A stretch of DNA of 64,000 nucleotides, from contig CM047808.1 of the NCBI GenBank assembly GCA_026214975.1, positions 3,771,262 to 3,835,261 of the forward strand, read 5' to 3'. Under the pieces are notes generated by a model. It was not told the DNA's origin. It searched no databases and saw only the letters and a list, made by a program, of their open reading frames with translations. Made by a program: the position numbers and the translations under genes. Positions 36,078-48,000 of the stretch are shown piece by piece; the stretch's first letter is position 1; the number at the start of each line of letters is the position of its first letter. This DNA comes from Gentiana macrophylla. Lineage: Eukaryota > Streptophyta > Magnoliopsida > Gentianales > Gentianaceae.

Positions 36078-39000
36078 ATACTATATATATATAGAGGAAG
36101 GGTTTTAACCCAATTACCCGCTATTTGACCCGGAAATTACACTGCAAAACCTGTTTTCCCTACCCCATAACCCGGTACAAAAAAAAAGAAAAATCTTATT
36201 AAAAACTTGAATATGGAATAGTGGGGAGTTAAAATGGCAGTTGTGCTAATAGTGGGTTGGTTAATTTCTTTTTTGTTATGAAATAATATATTAATGGATT
36301 ATCTATTATTACGATTGATTTACGTAGATTTTGGATTAATTCGATTTATTGTGTTCACATTGTAATCTCTACTATAAATACCTCTTATACCATTGGAATA
36401 AGACAAGCAATTCTCTCTTTTTCTTTACTTGTATTTTCCACTTGTTCTTCCTCCAATATTTTCTTAGTTTTATAACACGTTATCAAGATTTGAGACTCTA
36501 CCAACGAAGTATTCCATTGGTGTCCCTTTTTGGCGGTTCGAGTAAAATTCTATTATTGTTCATCACTCTTCTTGTTTTAATGGCTAACATCACCAAACAA
36601 GACTTTGTACCCTAAACATATCGGGAAAAATTATTTATCATGGGCCATGGATGTTGAGATGCACTTGGTATCTATGGGTCTTGGCAAAACGATTGTCACA
36701 AATAATACTGAGACAAGCCAAGACCGTGCAAAGGCCATGATATTTCTCCGTCATCATCTGGATGAGGGATTGAAACATGAGTATTTAACGGTGAAAGATC
36801 CGTATGAATTGTGGAACCATCTGAAAGAGAGGTTCGACCACTTGAAGTTGGTTGTTTTACCGAAAGCCAGATATGATTGGCTCAACCTACGACTGCAGGA
36901 TTTTAAATCTGTCACTGAATATAATTCAGCTATATTTAAGATCACATCACAATTGAAACTATGTGGTGAAAAGGTGACAGATGAAGACATGTTGGAAAAA
37001 ACTTTTTCCACTTTTCATGCCTCGAATGTGCTCCTGCAGCAGCAATATCGAGAGAAAGGTTTTAAGAGATATTCTGATCTCATTGCATGCCTTCTGTTGG
37101 CTGAGCAAAACAATGAGCTGTTAATGAAAAATCATGAGTCCCGTCCCACTGGAGCCAGTCCATTCCCTGAAGTGAATGCGACACAATCTTCAAATTTTGG
37201 CCGTGGTCGTGGACGTGGTCGCAGTGGAGATCGTGGTAGAGGCCGTGGTCGTGGGCGCGTCGTGGAAAATATCGACATATCACAATGAAAATTGTGGGAA
37301 GAAACGAAGCAATCCACCAAGATCGGATCATAACAACAAAGAAAAGAAAGTCCATGGTGACAAATGTTATAGATGTGGAATGGATGGACATTGGTCCAAG
37401 TCATGCCGCACGGCAAAACATCTTGTTGATCTTTATCTGGCATCTCAGAGAAAGCCAGAAAACGGTGTTGAGGCAAATCTTATTGATCAAAAGATTGATG
37501 ATCTGAATTTTGATATGCCATTGATGTCACCAATGGAAGTTCTTTGATTTTTTCAACGACACCGCTTGAAGGCTCCGGTTTATTGTGTCTTTTGACACAT
37601 TATTTCTTTGTCATTCTAATAAAGTTGTTTGTGCCCTTTTGCACTTTATTTCATGTCATCCCAATAAAATTGCTTTAGCAATTGTTTTGGTATTGTTTTA
37701 TTTTGTCTTTGATTGAGGTTGATCTATGATGTAATATGAAGTTTTATTATTAATAAATCCAAGTGAGTATTTGATTATCGATCATTTCTAGTTTTTCCTT
37801 CGTTATAATTTATGTTGAAAACCAAAGGATACAATGCATTTATTATTAGTACATAGACTTGATATCTCAGATGTATTGATATTTTTTAAATAAAACCGTA
37901 TGTAATAAAACGCTCCCCTTTATAAATAAAAAAAAAAATTTTACCAATGCGCGTCAAATTAGCGAGCCAATTATGAGTCATTTATGATCCAATATTTTTG
38001 CTGACCCACGTAATAAAGAAAAAAAAAAGGATTTGACATTTCTTTGGAAAAAAAGATTTGATGTTTTTAAATTGTAATAACTAATAGATTCAATTTTTAC
38101 CTTTTCCTTTAGTGTGACTTAATTATGAATGTAGTGTTTGGCATCTATATAATAGATGAATATTTTTTTTTGAGGGGTATAATAGATGAATATTTAACAA
38201 ATACTTTTACACTCTTTTTCTGATGTTTAAATATAGTATATATATATATACTATAAACATTATCATCATTCGTGTTAAATTGTTATTCTTCATTTATCTA
38301 CATCAATTAACTCCTTTGTTTCCTTGACTAACATGTTATAGATTTTTTTTCTTGAAAAAAAATGGAAGCCATATTATTAATTTCTTTTGGTTGGTGTATA
38401 ATACATCGGATTATACATTTCAATATCTAGAAGTGGATGTGACTAAACTCAATATTTACGATGTGTCCGTTCTGAAGCGAATGTAGATAATTAACTATTC
38501 TAAATGTGTTGAGATACACAAGTCGAGTTCCGGTGTGAACATGACAAAATCTAGATAATGTATACCGATATTTAAAGATGTATCGAATCACGTCGATCGT
38601 TCCTGAAGTGAACATGACACATATGAGACTGTGATTTTAAAAATCATTATAGATGGACTTGGGGTTCATCAAAAGCACTGAGGTGCTCATAGAAATAAAT
38701 ATGGACTCGAAGTCCATATGAAAGGGAATGATGTTCCTACGAAAGACTTAAAGTCTAAAATAAGAAAATCCAGTAAGAACATCGTGACACTACTTTAACC
38801 CGCGGAAAAGAAAGTTATTCATTGCGATAATATGCTATTGTATTGTAGCAATATTGAAGGAAGCGGTTTAAATTCAACAAAATGATTATCAAAGAATAAT
38901 CATGAAACTCAATCCATTTGATCTAGTCCATTCCCAGAAGTGCTTGTCACCGGATTCATGAAAGTGGTTGAGGTCATATACATGTCAATTAAGTGGACAA

Positions 39001-42000
39001 AACTCTTGATTAATGTATCCTTGAAGGATATCATCAAATTTGTCTACTTGGAGGGAAGGATTGTCCACCGGAAGTGGAACAAAACGAAAATTAAATTCTA
39101 GATGAATGATGAAAATCGATTTTCATATTGTGGTATTGAAAGATCATCGATCGCGTACTTGGCGTCACGGAGAATTGATTTTCACGATGTGGCATTAACA
39201 AGCCCACTAGTCGCGTCTTGGTCATACGGCAAGATATCCGGTTGAGAATAATGAAGCTTCATATTTATAGTAAAAACAATATTATGAAACAAATACTATA
39301 TGTTACGGTCATTATGAAAATGATCCGGATATATATGATAAATATTGTTTATCATTTTTCAAAAGTCTTAAACGCAATAAATTGTGCGACGTGGATATTA
39401 AATTGAGACATCGGAAGAATTTAAAAAGATATAGATCTCTTGAAGAGATAATATAATTCTTCCCGATTGAGTATATCTCGTAATGTTTGTTGATACTCAT
39501 ATAAATGGATACACATTGACATGTAGAATCCCACATAGGGATATCACATTAAAATGTTGAATCCCACAAAGGGTTATTGCAAACTTAAGTAGATATGACT
39601 TGAGATAAAATGTTTTTCCAAGATTAGGGAGGAAAAGTAAACTTGGAGTTTATAAATCTTGTGGAAAAACATTGTATTAACGCACATTTAATCACCGGAG
39701 GCATTTAATTACTCTAGAAGAGTGAGCAAACCAAATGCTCGGTTGGAATAAATGTTGCCAAAAGGTTTATCCTAGGAGGATAATATTTGTCCTAGAAGGG
39801 CGAAAAAAGTCCGAAAGGACATAATATGATACGTATCAAATTAATGAAGATAACGTTGTAAGCATCGAAAGACCAATTGGCTCGATAATGAAAATTCCTC
39901 GAATGGGTTATGACTATATTTATGAGAACTTTGGAAGAATAAGCATATGCTCGAAAGCGAGAAAATATATAGTCAAAAGCTCCGGAAGAGCAATGGAATA
40001 CTCTAGATGAGTAACGAAATCATAAACTTTTGACGAGGTCAATGCTAGAAAATGCCAACAAGTGTTGATAAATAATATGGGTGGAACAAATAATATGCAC
40101 GGTTGTCATACATACATGAGGTTGGAGAAAATGAACACGAAGTTCACTCCATCGTGTTACTTTCTTGCGACCTTCAAGAAAATGTAATCTGAACGCATAT
40201 TCTTGATTGTTAATTATGTTCACCGCTTGGAGCGTGAGATACCTTAATGTTCCAACAAATATAAATCTCTTAGTGTTGAGATAATGAATTAATGTTATCA
40301 TTGTTTGAATTAATGAGATATGATAACAAATGCAACATTTATGAACGAGGTTCATAAACGAGGCAAGTATGTTTTGATATGTCGAAATCGCTGGGAGCGA
40401 TTATAGTGCCTCAAGCACACGAGATGTGTGAAGCATATAAAGTGTTTGAAAGATCAAACACAAAGTATATAATACATGAATGGTCCCCGAAGCGGGATAA
40501 TTTGTTTGATCTGAGAATGTGTGGATCCATTGTGAGACTCCTGAAGAGTTACAAAAGATAATTGAATATGATTAATTGAGTTATATTATCAAGATCCGTT
40601 ATATGCACAAGAAAAGATATGTTTTGGCCCTCAAGACCAAAGATTGTACTCTTTTTTTCCTTTAACAAGTTTTTCCTATTGGGTTTCTTAGTTAAAGGTT
40701 TTTAACGAAGCAATCGATTGCACTAGAGCGCATATGTCATGAATCATTTTTCCTTGATCGGTTTTTTTTTCCCACTGGGTTTTTCCAAGCAAGGTTTTTG
40801 TGCATGCCATATAATTATAAAATCGAGATCAAGCGGAAAGCATGTCGGGGACTTGTTAATTCTGCGGTTGGTGGACATTTATCGAACCCCCCAAAGGCAA
40901 GGCTTCAAAATTGGTTGTTCTCACCGGTGGTGGTACATCGATTTCATAGTCTTTGGACATAGAAAATTTTGGTCACAATATCCTCAAATCATGGCGAAAT
41001 TGTAGCTATTCATGAAACAAGTCAAGAATTAACTCGTTTCGGATCATTGGCACATCATACCCAAGACACTTGTGGTTTATTCATCAAGAAAGAAAGCCGA
41101 GTTGATTATATGAAGATAATGCGAGTGTCTGACTTCAATTAAGTGGTGGCTATATAAATGACGATCGGATGAAACATACTTCACTAAATCTTCATAAGAA
41201 ATGTGACATTAGTGTTCAAAGAGATAAGGTCAAGTGACAATCCAGCAGATTTATTCGCGAAGTCATTACCTACCGCTACGTTTGAGAAATTGATAAAGAA
41301 GATCGGAATGCATCGACTTAAAGACTGAATTGATCTTGGTTTAGGGAGTAAATTAAACAGATAAATATGTGCTCTTTTTCCTTAACTAAGATTTTTTTCC
41401 CACAGGGTTTTCTGCTTAGTAAGGTTTTAATGAGCGTATCATATCATTGTATTTTAATAATAGATATCCAGAGAGTGTTATGAAATAATATATTAATGGA
41501 TTATCTATTATTACGATTGATTTACGTAGATTTTGGATTAATTCAGGTTTATTGTGTTCACATTGTAATCTCTACTATAAATACCTCTTATACCATTGGA
41601 ATAAGACAAGCAATTCTCTCTTTTTCTTTACTTGTATTTTCCCTTGTTCTTCCTCCAATATTTTCTTAGTTTTATAACATTTTTATTAGTATTAACTTTT
41701 TTTCCCCCACGCAAATTGGGACATGGGAATTTGCAAGTTGAAAGTGTGGCGACATTAGTCTTTGATGGGATAGTGGGCAGTTCACGTGGGCACTTTCCCA
41801 TTTAGCAATAGTGACATCACCCACCATCTCCACCTCCCCATTAATTAAATCCACTCCCTTCAATTCCCACTATAAAAACAATCCATTCATCATCCATGCC
41901 TTTAATTCTCACAATAACCTCAATCACACTAACCCCAATACAAAATGGACTGTATTCTTCAGAACAATTTTTGGCACAATCTTCATTAAACCACGATTTC

Positions 42001-45000
42001 CCAATCCACAACTCCCACAATTTCCATCCCACAACATCCATTCATCTGTGCAAATTGAATTGCCCAATTCCCAATCACCAATTCACCATCAACAAGTGCC
42101 CTTCTATTCGAATTCAACCAGGTACTATTTCTGCTTTGATTGTGCTTAATATTTGTGAATCACTATAGTTTTCTGTGCAAGTTGTTTACGGATTCATGAT
42201 CAATTTTTCAGATGATTCGGATATCATCAAGTCTGTTCCTGGAGATAGTGAGCTCGGTTTGTTGTGACGGTTAGAATATTTTGACTCAAGGGCTTGATGA
42301 ATATCATCATCAAGTTAATTTGTCTCATTTCCATTAATGAACTTAAATGTCCTCAATGTCATAGCTTTTTTATACTTAATTCTCAGTTTTGTGTATTTTC
42401 TGGTCAAACTTTGAGTTTATGTTTGCAATAGCTATGGATGCTTATCTCTTATGTCTCTTATGCTTATCTCTTATGTTTCTATGTGTACTCTGTAAAGTAC
42501 TCGAATTGAAGACGAATTGAATGGGTATATTACACGGTTATCATTTCTTCATGATTTTTTTTCTAATAAATGCTCTTTTAATCTTATTTACAGAGTGAAG
42601 GTTTGGTTTTTCCGATTCATATTCTCTTATCATCAGATGCTTCAATTCATCACTCTTGCAGATTTTGGTTCAATTGACTTTTATTGCCTCTGATAATTAA
42701 GAGGCTATAATTCCAGCATTACACACAAGCTTTCATTTTGTTATGTACTTCCACATGACCCTCTCTTTTGCCTTAACTTTTGTTAATAATCGCAAATTTT
42801 ATGATTCATTTTAAAAGTTGCATTAGATTAAAGAGTGGTCAATATGAAAGCTTTTTGTAAACATCCATCCCTCGGGATGTAACGCCAAATAGTTGATTAA
42901 AGGTATTTGTTTTTTTACTCTTTTTTCTTTCTCACAAGTCACAAGTGACAAGTAGCTACTTTCTTCTATTATGTCAGTGTATTATTTGTTGTGTAGGCTA
43001 AAAGGAGTTTTGTGAACTTGGATATGTACATGAAATTCTCAAATGCACTTTAAATGAAAGCAGGTATGTGTTGTTTCGTATTATGATTTATTATCGTTGG
43101 TTTCTATACTAGGTATAGTTTAACAAATCTTTGTGATAATCTTGCTACTGATTCTACTCATTTTGGGTCAGTTTTTATGCACTTATTCCGATGGATGGGG
43201 TCGTGGTAAGTCTCTTTTTTTTTTTTTTTTTTTTTTTTTAATCTTTGAATTTTTGATGATTTTATTTATAATCTGCATTGTAAAAGACATGGCCAGGTGG
43301 AGGTTTTGGGTCAATTTTTAGTGCAGTTGTTCATGTTAGTCTTGATGATTGTTCTTGAACTCTTATCAGTGTTTTTCTTCGCAGTTGCAATTTGCCTTCT
43401 AATCAAAGTCTTGCATTTTAGTCTCTCATTGAGTTTGTAAGTTAGATATCCACTCATGTGGATTTATGTTTTTCTTCTCTATTGACCGATTTATTTAATT
43501 TTGCTGGGTTATCTATTTTTTTAGCATTAACCGGGTAAAGTGTTTTTTTTTCAGCAGCAAGGTGAAGATTGTTGGGTTATCTGGTTTTGCTCATGCGCTC
43601 TCAAAACTGACACGGACCACATAGATTTCAAAACTGGGTGTGAGTCATCAAGGAGAACTTGACGGAATATGAGACACTTCATAATATGTACACTTTTGTT
43701 GACGGAATATGAGACACTTCTATATTACATATCATTTTCATTTTCAGCTGTTAGTAGATTTTGTTACTTCATTATCCAATGGATCATGGATGTTAGGTAC
43801 CGATATTCATTGCTTGGGACAAATTTTTTTATACGAAATCTTGGGACATTTTTGCAATACATTATTTCTTTTATTTCCTTACTGTTTATGTGGTTTTTCA
43901 TTAGCATTTCTTTTTTCACAAGACCAGGTTCTAGACAAATTGGAGACAATAATAAGTACAAAACACAAATTTGGCACTATAACACTAATTGTACTTCTTC
44001 TTTATATGGTGTTTTCATGTATTTGCAGACTGTTGATGCATTCTCCGTTCTAATGTAAATTGTAAAAGGTTTGTATGTACATAATTTTACATTGTTTAAA
44101 AAGCATATGTGATCCTGTAATTGAAATGTTTGAGTAATTAATTGTGTTTACTTTGTGTTTATTCATACGGGGTTTTCATTGTCTTCTATAGTTTTGCAAG
44201 AGTGATCAGAATCGTAAACATTGGACCAGTTTTGCAACAGTGATAAGAATGGTAAACAATGGACTGGTTCCTATATAAAATTTACAGCATTCGCAAGAGC
44301 AATAAGAGGATGGTAAACATCGCCTTCTGTAGTTTTGCACTCCATTATTTGAAGTGTAATTTCATTGCTCTGTTGGTTTGCAGAATACGCAACATTTTGA
44401 GTCAAATACATCATTATGTAAAGTGATTACCAAAGTTCTACTTACATTGTGAGGTGTGGTATCTTCCTTCAATTTAGTCAAAACCATTTTTACTTGCACT
44501 CATGTTCTTGATATAATATTTAATGTTTTTGTTTTCTTTATTTTTTTCCTGTAGGTGCTGCATAAAAGGTTATCTTTTGCAGGTTAACGAGAGACTGATT
44601 CAACAACAAGGATTACTTAAGTTATCGGTACGATCCAGCATTAATGTGTCAGGCTTCCATATTTTGGACCTCAAAGCAATAGTAATGGTGAATATAAAAA
44701 ACCCTATCCAAAGAGGTATCTGTTTGTTTGAGTTTTTAGTTTCATCAAACCTTCCTTTAACTAAGAAAATATAATAGTGGGATGCGGTTCACCAAGTTCA
44801 TTGGATGATACTCATAGTGTATGCCGCTTCAAATATTCTTCATTCAAGAGCTAGCTTTCAGATGTTGTAGCATTTTGTATTCAAATGGCCAATAGAAGGA
44901 GATGCTCTTGATTCTTCCTTTAAAAGTATGTTTCTCACATTTGCAGAGTCACATAGTTCTAATGAGTTCCACAACTATCATATGTGCCGTGTGGCAACAG

Positions 45001-48000
45001 CTAAATTAAAGAGTGCACTTGATGTTATAATTAAAAGGTCGAATTGCGTTCACAAAAGTGTGATTTTTTCTATAATGAATGTGTGGCGAAGCAGAATTCG
45101 AGCATAAAAAGAGTCCGATGACTTGGAAACTAATCACCAAAATATTTGATTCAATACTTTGAATTAAATGTAATCATTATGTATGTACACACAATTTACC
45201 CCATCTGTTTTCAAATGTAAGACACCGTGATTTCAACTTGAAACAATTCATTTTTGTTTATCAGGGGTGGTATTTAGTATTCATTTTCAATTTTTATGTT
45301 TTTCCGTGCATTGCACGGGTTTTCCCACTAGTATATATATATATCGTAAGAGGCTAAATTTGGGGGAAATACAAATTTTGACAGGAAAATAGCTTCACGA
45401 GACGCTGGCAAGACAAAGAATCGGGAAACGATTGCCGAGTTATTAGTCCTATATTTGGCCTATATAATTAACATACTAAGTCATTTTTTATTAATTAAAG
45501 GGGTAATTTTCAAGCCAAAATCAAACTTTCCTTCGATTTCAAAGGCACGTCAGCAAAATCTGACCAGAATCTTGCCATGTCAGCATCCTCCGGCAAGGAT
45601 TAAAATTGCAAAAAGAAAAAAGAAATCCAAGTTACAGAAGTAATTTTGCAAAACTAGACAAAGTAACCAAACTAATTTCCCAATTTTGCCCTTACTTCGG
45701 TACGTCTCCGATTTTTACGCGCAAAACGTTATAGACATCACTATTTTATTCCCAAGCTCAGTCACATGTATTATATGAATATTGCACTGTTAGGGAGAAA
45801 AAAAAAAAAAAAAAACACGACTAAAACGTTAACTAGACCAAGTTACCAAACTAATTTCGTGATTTTGCCCTTACTTAAGGTATCCATATATTTTTATGTT
45901 TCTACATGAATCGATCAATGATCGAGTGGGTCCCGCATCAATGAATGATATAAGGAAATATAGTAGCATATTTACTAACACTAATTGATTTTAGTACAAC
46001 GGTAAGCGTTTGATCCTAATATGGTATCGGAGCAGGAGATCCTGAGTTCAACAAAAAAACCAAGTGTTGGGCCCCACTACCCTTTTATAGGCCCACACTT
46101 CCCAAAAAAAAAAAAAAAAAAACAAGTCGAGTGTTGGGTCTCTCTCCTGTTATAGGCACACACTTGAGGGGGCGTGATATAAGGAAATATAGTAGCATAT
46201 TTACTAACACCAATTGGTTTTAGTACAACGGTAAACGTTTGATCCTAATAATGAATAAATGCGTTAATATCTCAAGATCTTACCTGAAAGCACCCCTTGA
46301 AATCCATCCATGAAGTTTGATAATGCAAGAATCGGCATTATATAAGAGACGTAGCTCACGACTTCCGCATCATTAGTGTATACATATCCCCATAAACATC
46401 TTAATCCGATTGAGATTATCCCCACGACGAATCCCTCCACGAGCGCCAAGAACAGAACGACCCGAGAAGCCACTTGTGCAGACCGCGGTTTTCCTGCTCC
46501 TAATTCATTCGATACTCTCGTGCTTTTACACTCAAAAAAAAACAATTGTTTAATTGAGGTAAGATGAAAGACATGCATCAACAATTGATTAATATGTTTA
46601 AAAAACATCATATTATTTTATTTCATACCTTACTGCACTGCCAAATCCATAAGGTATTCTAAAAACCATGCTAGCTGTACCTAGGCTGTCAAAACAACAT
46701 TCAAACTTTGAGCATGTAAATTTTTTCTTGAAAAGAGTAAATAAAAACAACTTTCAGACATGTTTTACCAATAAGTTAATAGGGTTAGACATATATGATC
46801 AAAGGGATGAAAGACACTTTTAGTCCATTTTATTTCATGATTTTTACACTTCTTTTGTCAGTATTTCGATCATCTTGAAACTTTTACCCCTCGTATATGC
46901 ATTTGTTTCTACATTTTCCTGTCCATTTTCGCCATGTGCAAGAGCCACATGACACACAAATTAAAGGCATATAATTGGCACTATAAGGCCAACAAAAGGC
47001 CCAATACATACTCAATATAAATGAGATGATTATAATGACAGAGGATTCGATCTCATGACCATCTAATTCTAACACCATACTGATTTACCATATCTTCCAA
47101 AATCTAAAGTTGATGGGAAGGTAGATAATTAATATATTTGATATACTTTAATAAATTCGTATCGTTTTTTTAATGCATGTAGTTGGACACATGGCACTCT
47201 GGACTGAAATATTGAAGATAGAAATGCAAAAACCATAATTGAAGATTTCAAACCTGATGGACATCATGGAAGTCTCAAGCTCTGCATTAGGGAGAAAGCC
47301 TGATATGAAGACAAGAATCTCATATGCCCATGCCTCCAAGCTAAGGCAACATACATAAAATCAAATGCTAACATAAGTATGTCACACAATGATATTTTAT
47401 GATGCAACAATCGTAAACAAGTTATACCTTATGAAATTTTATATGAAAAGGAATGACATTCGACTCCATAGAAAGTCGAATGTAAGTTCAACATTCATTT
47501 TTGCGGATGTCGAATGTTTATTTTCGACTTCTTTAAAATCGAGACTAACCTCAAGTGTGGTGTCAATTTTCGACTATTCGACTTTCCAAAGGTTGAGCGA
47601 CTATTTTCGATCGACCTCTGTAAAAAGCGAACTTAACCCGAAGCTTGGTTTCACAATAGATTCTTTTCTTTGTGGTGCCTTAAAAATGGCAAGAATTTAT
47701 AATCAAGTAGACAACTCACCTGACCATAAGAGCAGAAGGAAATGCCAGTGACATAAAACTGAAAAGATCCTTAAAAACATCAAAAGAAAACCCTCTCCAT
47801 GTCTTTTCACAAGAACTAGAAAACTGTATATAAGCACCCAAAGCAAGGACATTGGTCCAATACGCGACGGCGTTCGATATCGCCGCCCCTTTACTTCCAA
47901 ATCCCAGGTGGAAAACCAGAACCCAACATCCAAAAACATGGTTTAAGCTAGTCAAACAAGTGGTAGTGATCAATGGCTGCAAGACCTTCTGTGTCTGCAA

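Larger units (their letters stand above)
36274..41679 (+). mobile_element. Copia-like LTR retrotransposon with gutted pol, TSD TTTTT
   Basis: LTRs 36274-36477 and 41476-41679 (204 bp each) start TGTTATGAAAT and end TTATAACA, with TTTTT on both flanks. The LTRs differ by only a few bases, so insertion is recent. A gag with a CCHC knuckle and the last part of RNase H are recognisable, but no integrase or RT could be found in the 3.5 kb between them. Confidence 0.85.
33040..45331 (+). mobile_element. Probable Helitron in MATE intron 5, with nested elements
   Basis: The 3' end has the Helitron signature: a perfect 7-bp-stem hairpin CCGTGCA-T-TGCACGG (45304-45318), then nine bases, then CTAG followed by T. 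The 5' candidate is TCTCTTATTAATAAG (33040) preceded by A. Both junctions abut (AT)n sequence, as if one AT microsatellite was split, which fits A^T insertion without a TSD. No Rep/helicase was seen. Inside lie a LINE fragment, a foldback MITE, a Copia element, and promoter/exon-like host sequence (41700-45300). The 3' end is well supported. The 5' end is less certain and a shorter Helitron is possible. Confidence 0.6.

Noticed and set aside
43669..44058. Long plus-strand open frames rich in Phe/Leu/Ile
   Set aside because: Two overlapping frames are both open and hydrophobic because the DNA is T-rich; composition effect.
46376..46567. Plus-strand open frame of 63 codons
   Set aside because: Antisense of MATE exon 5.
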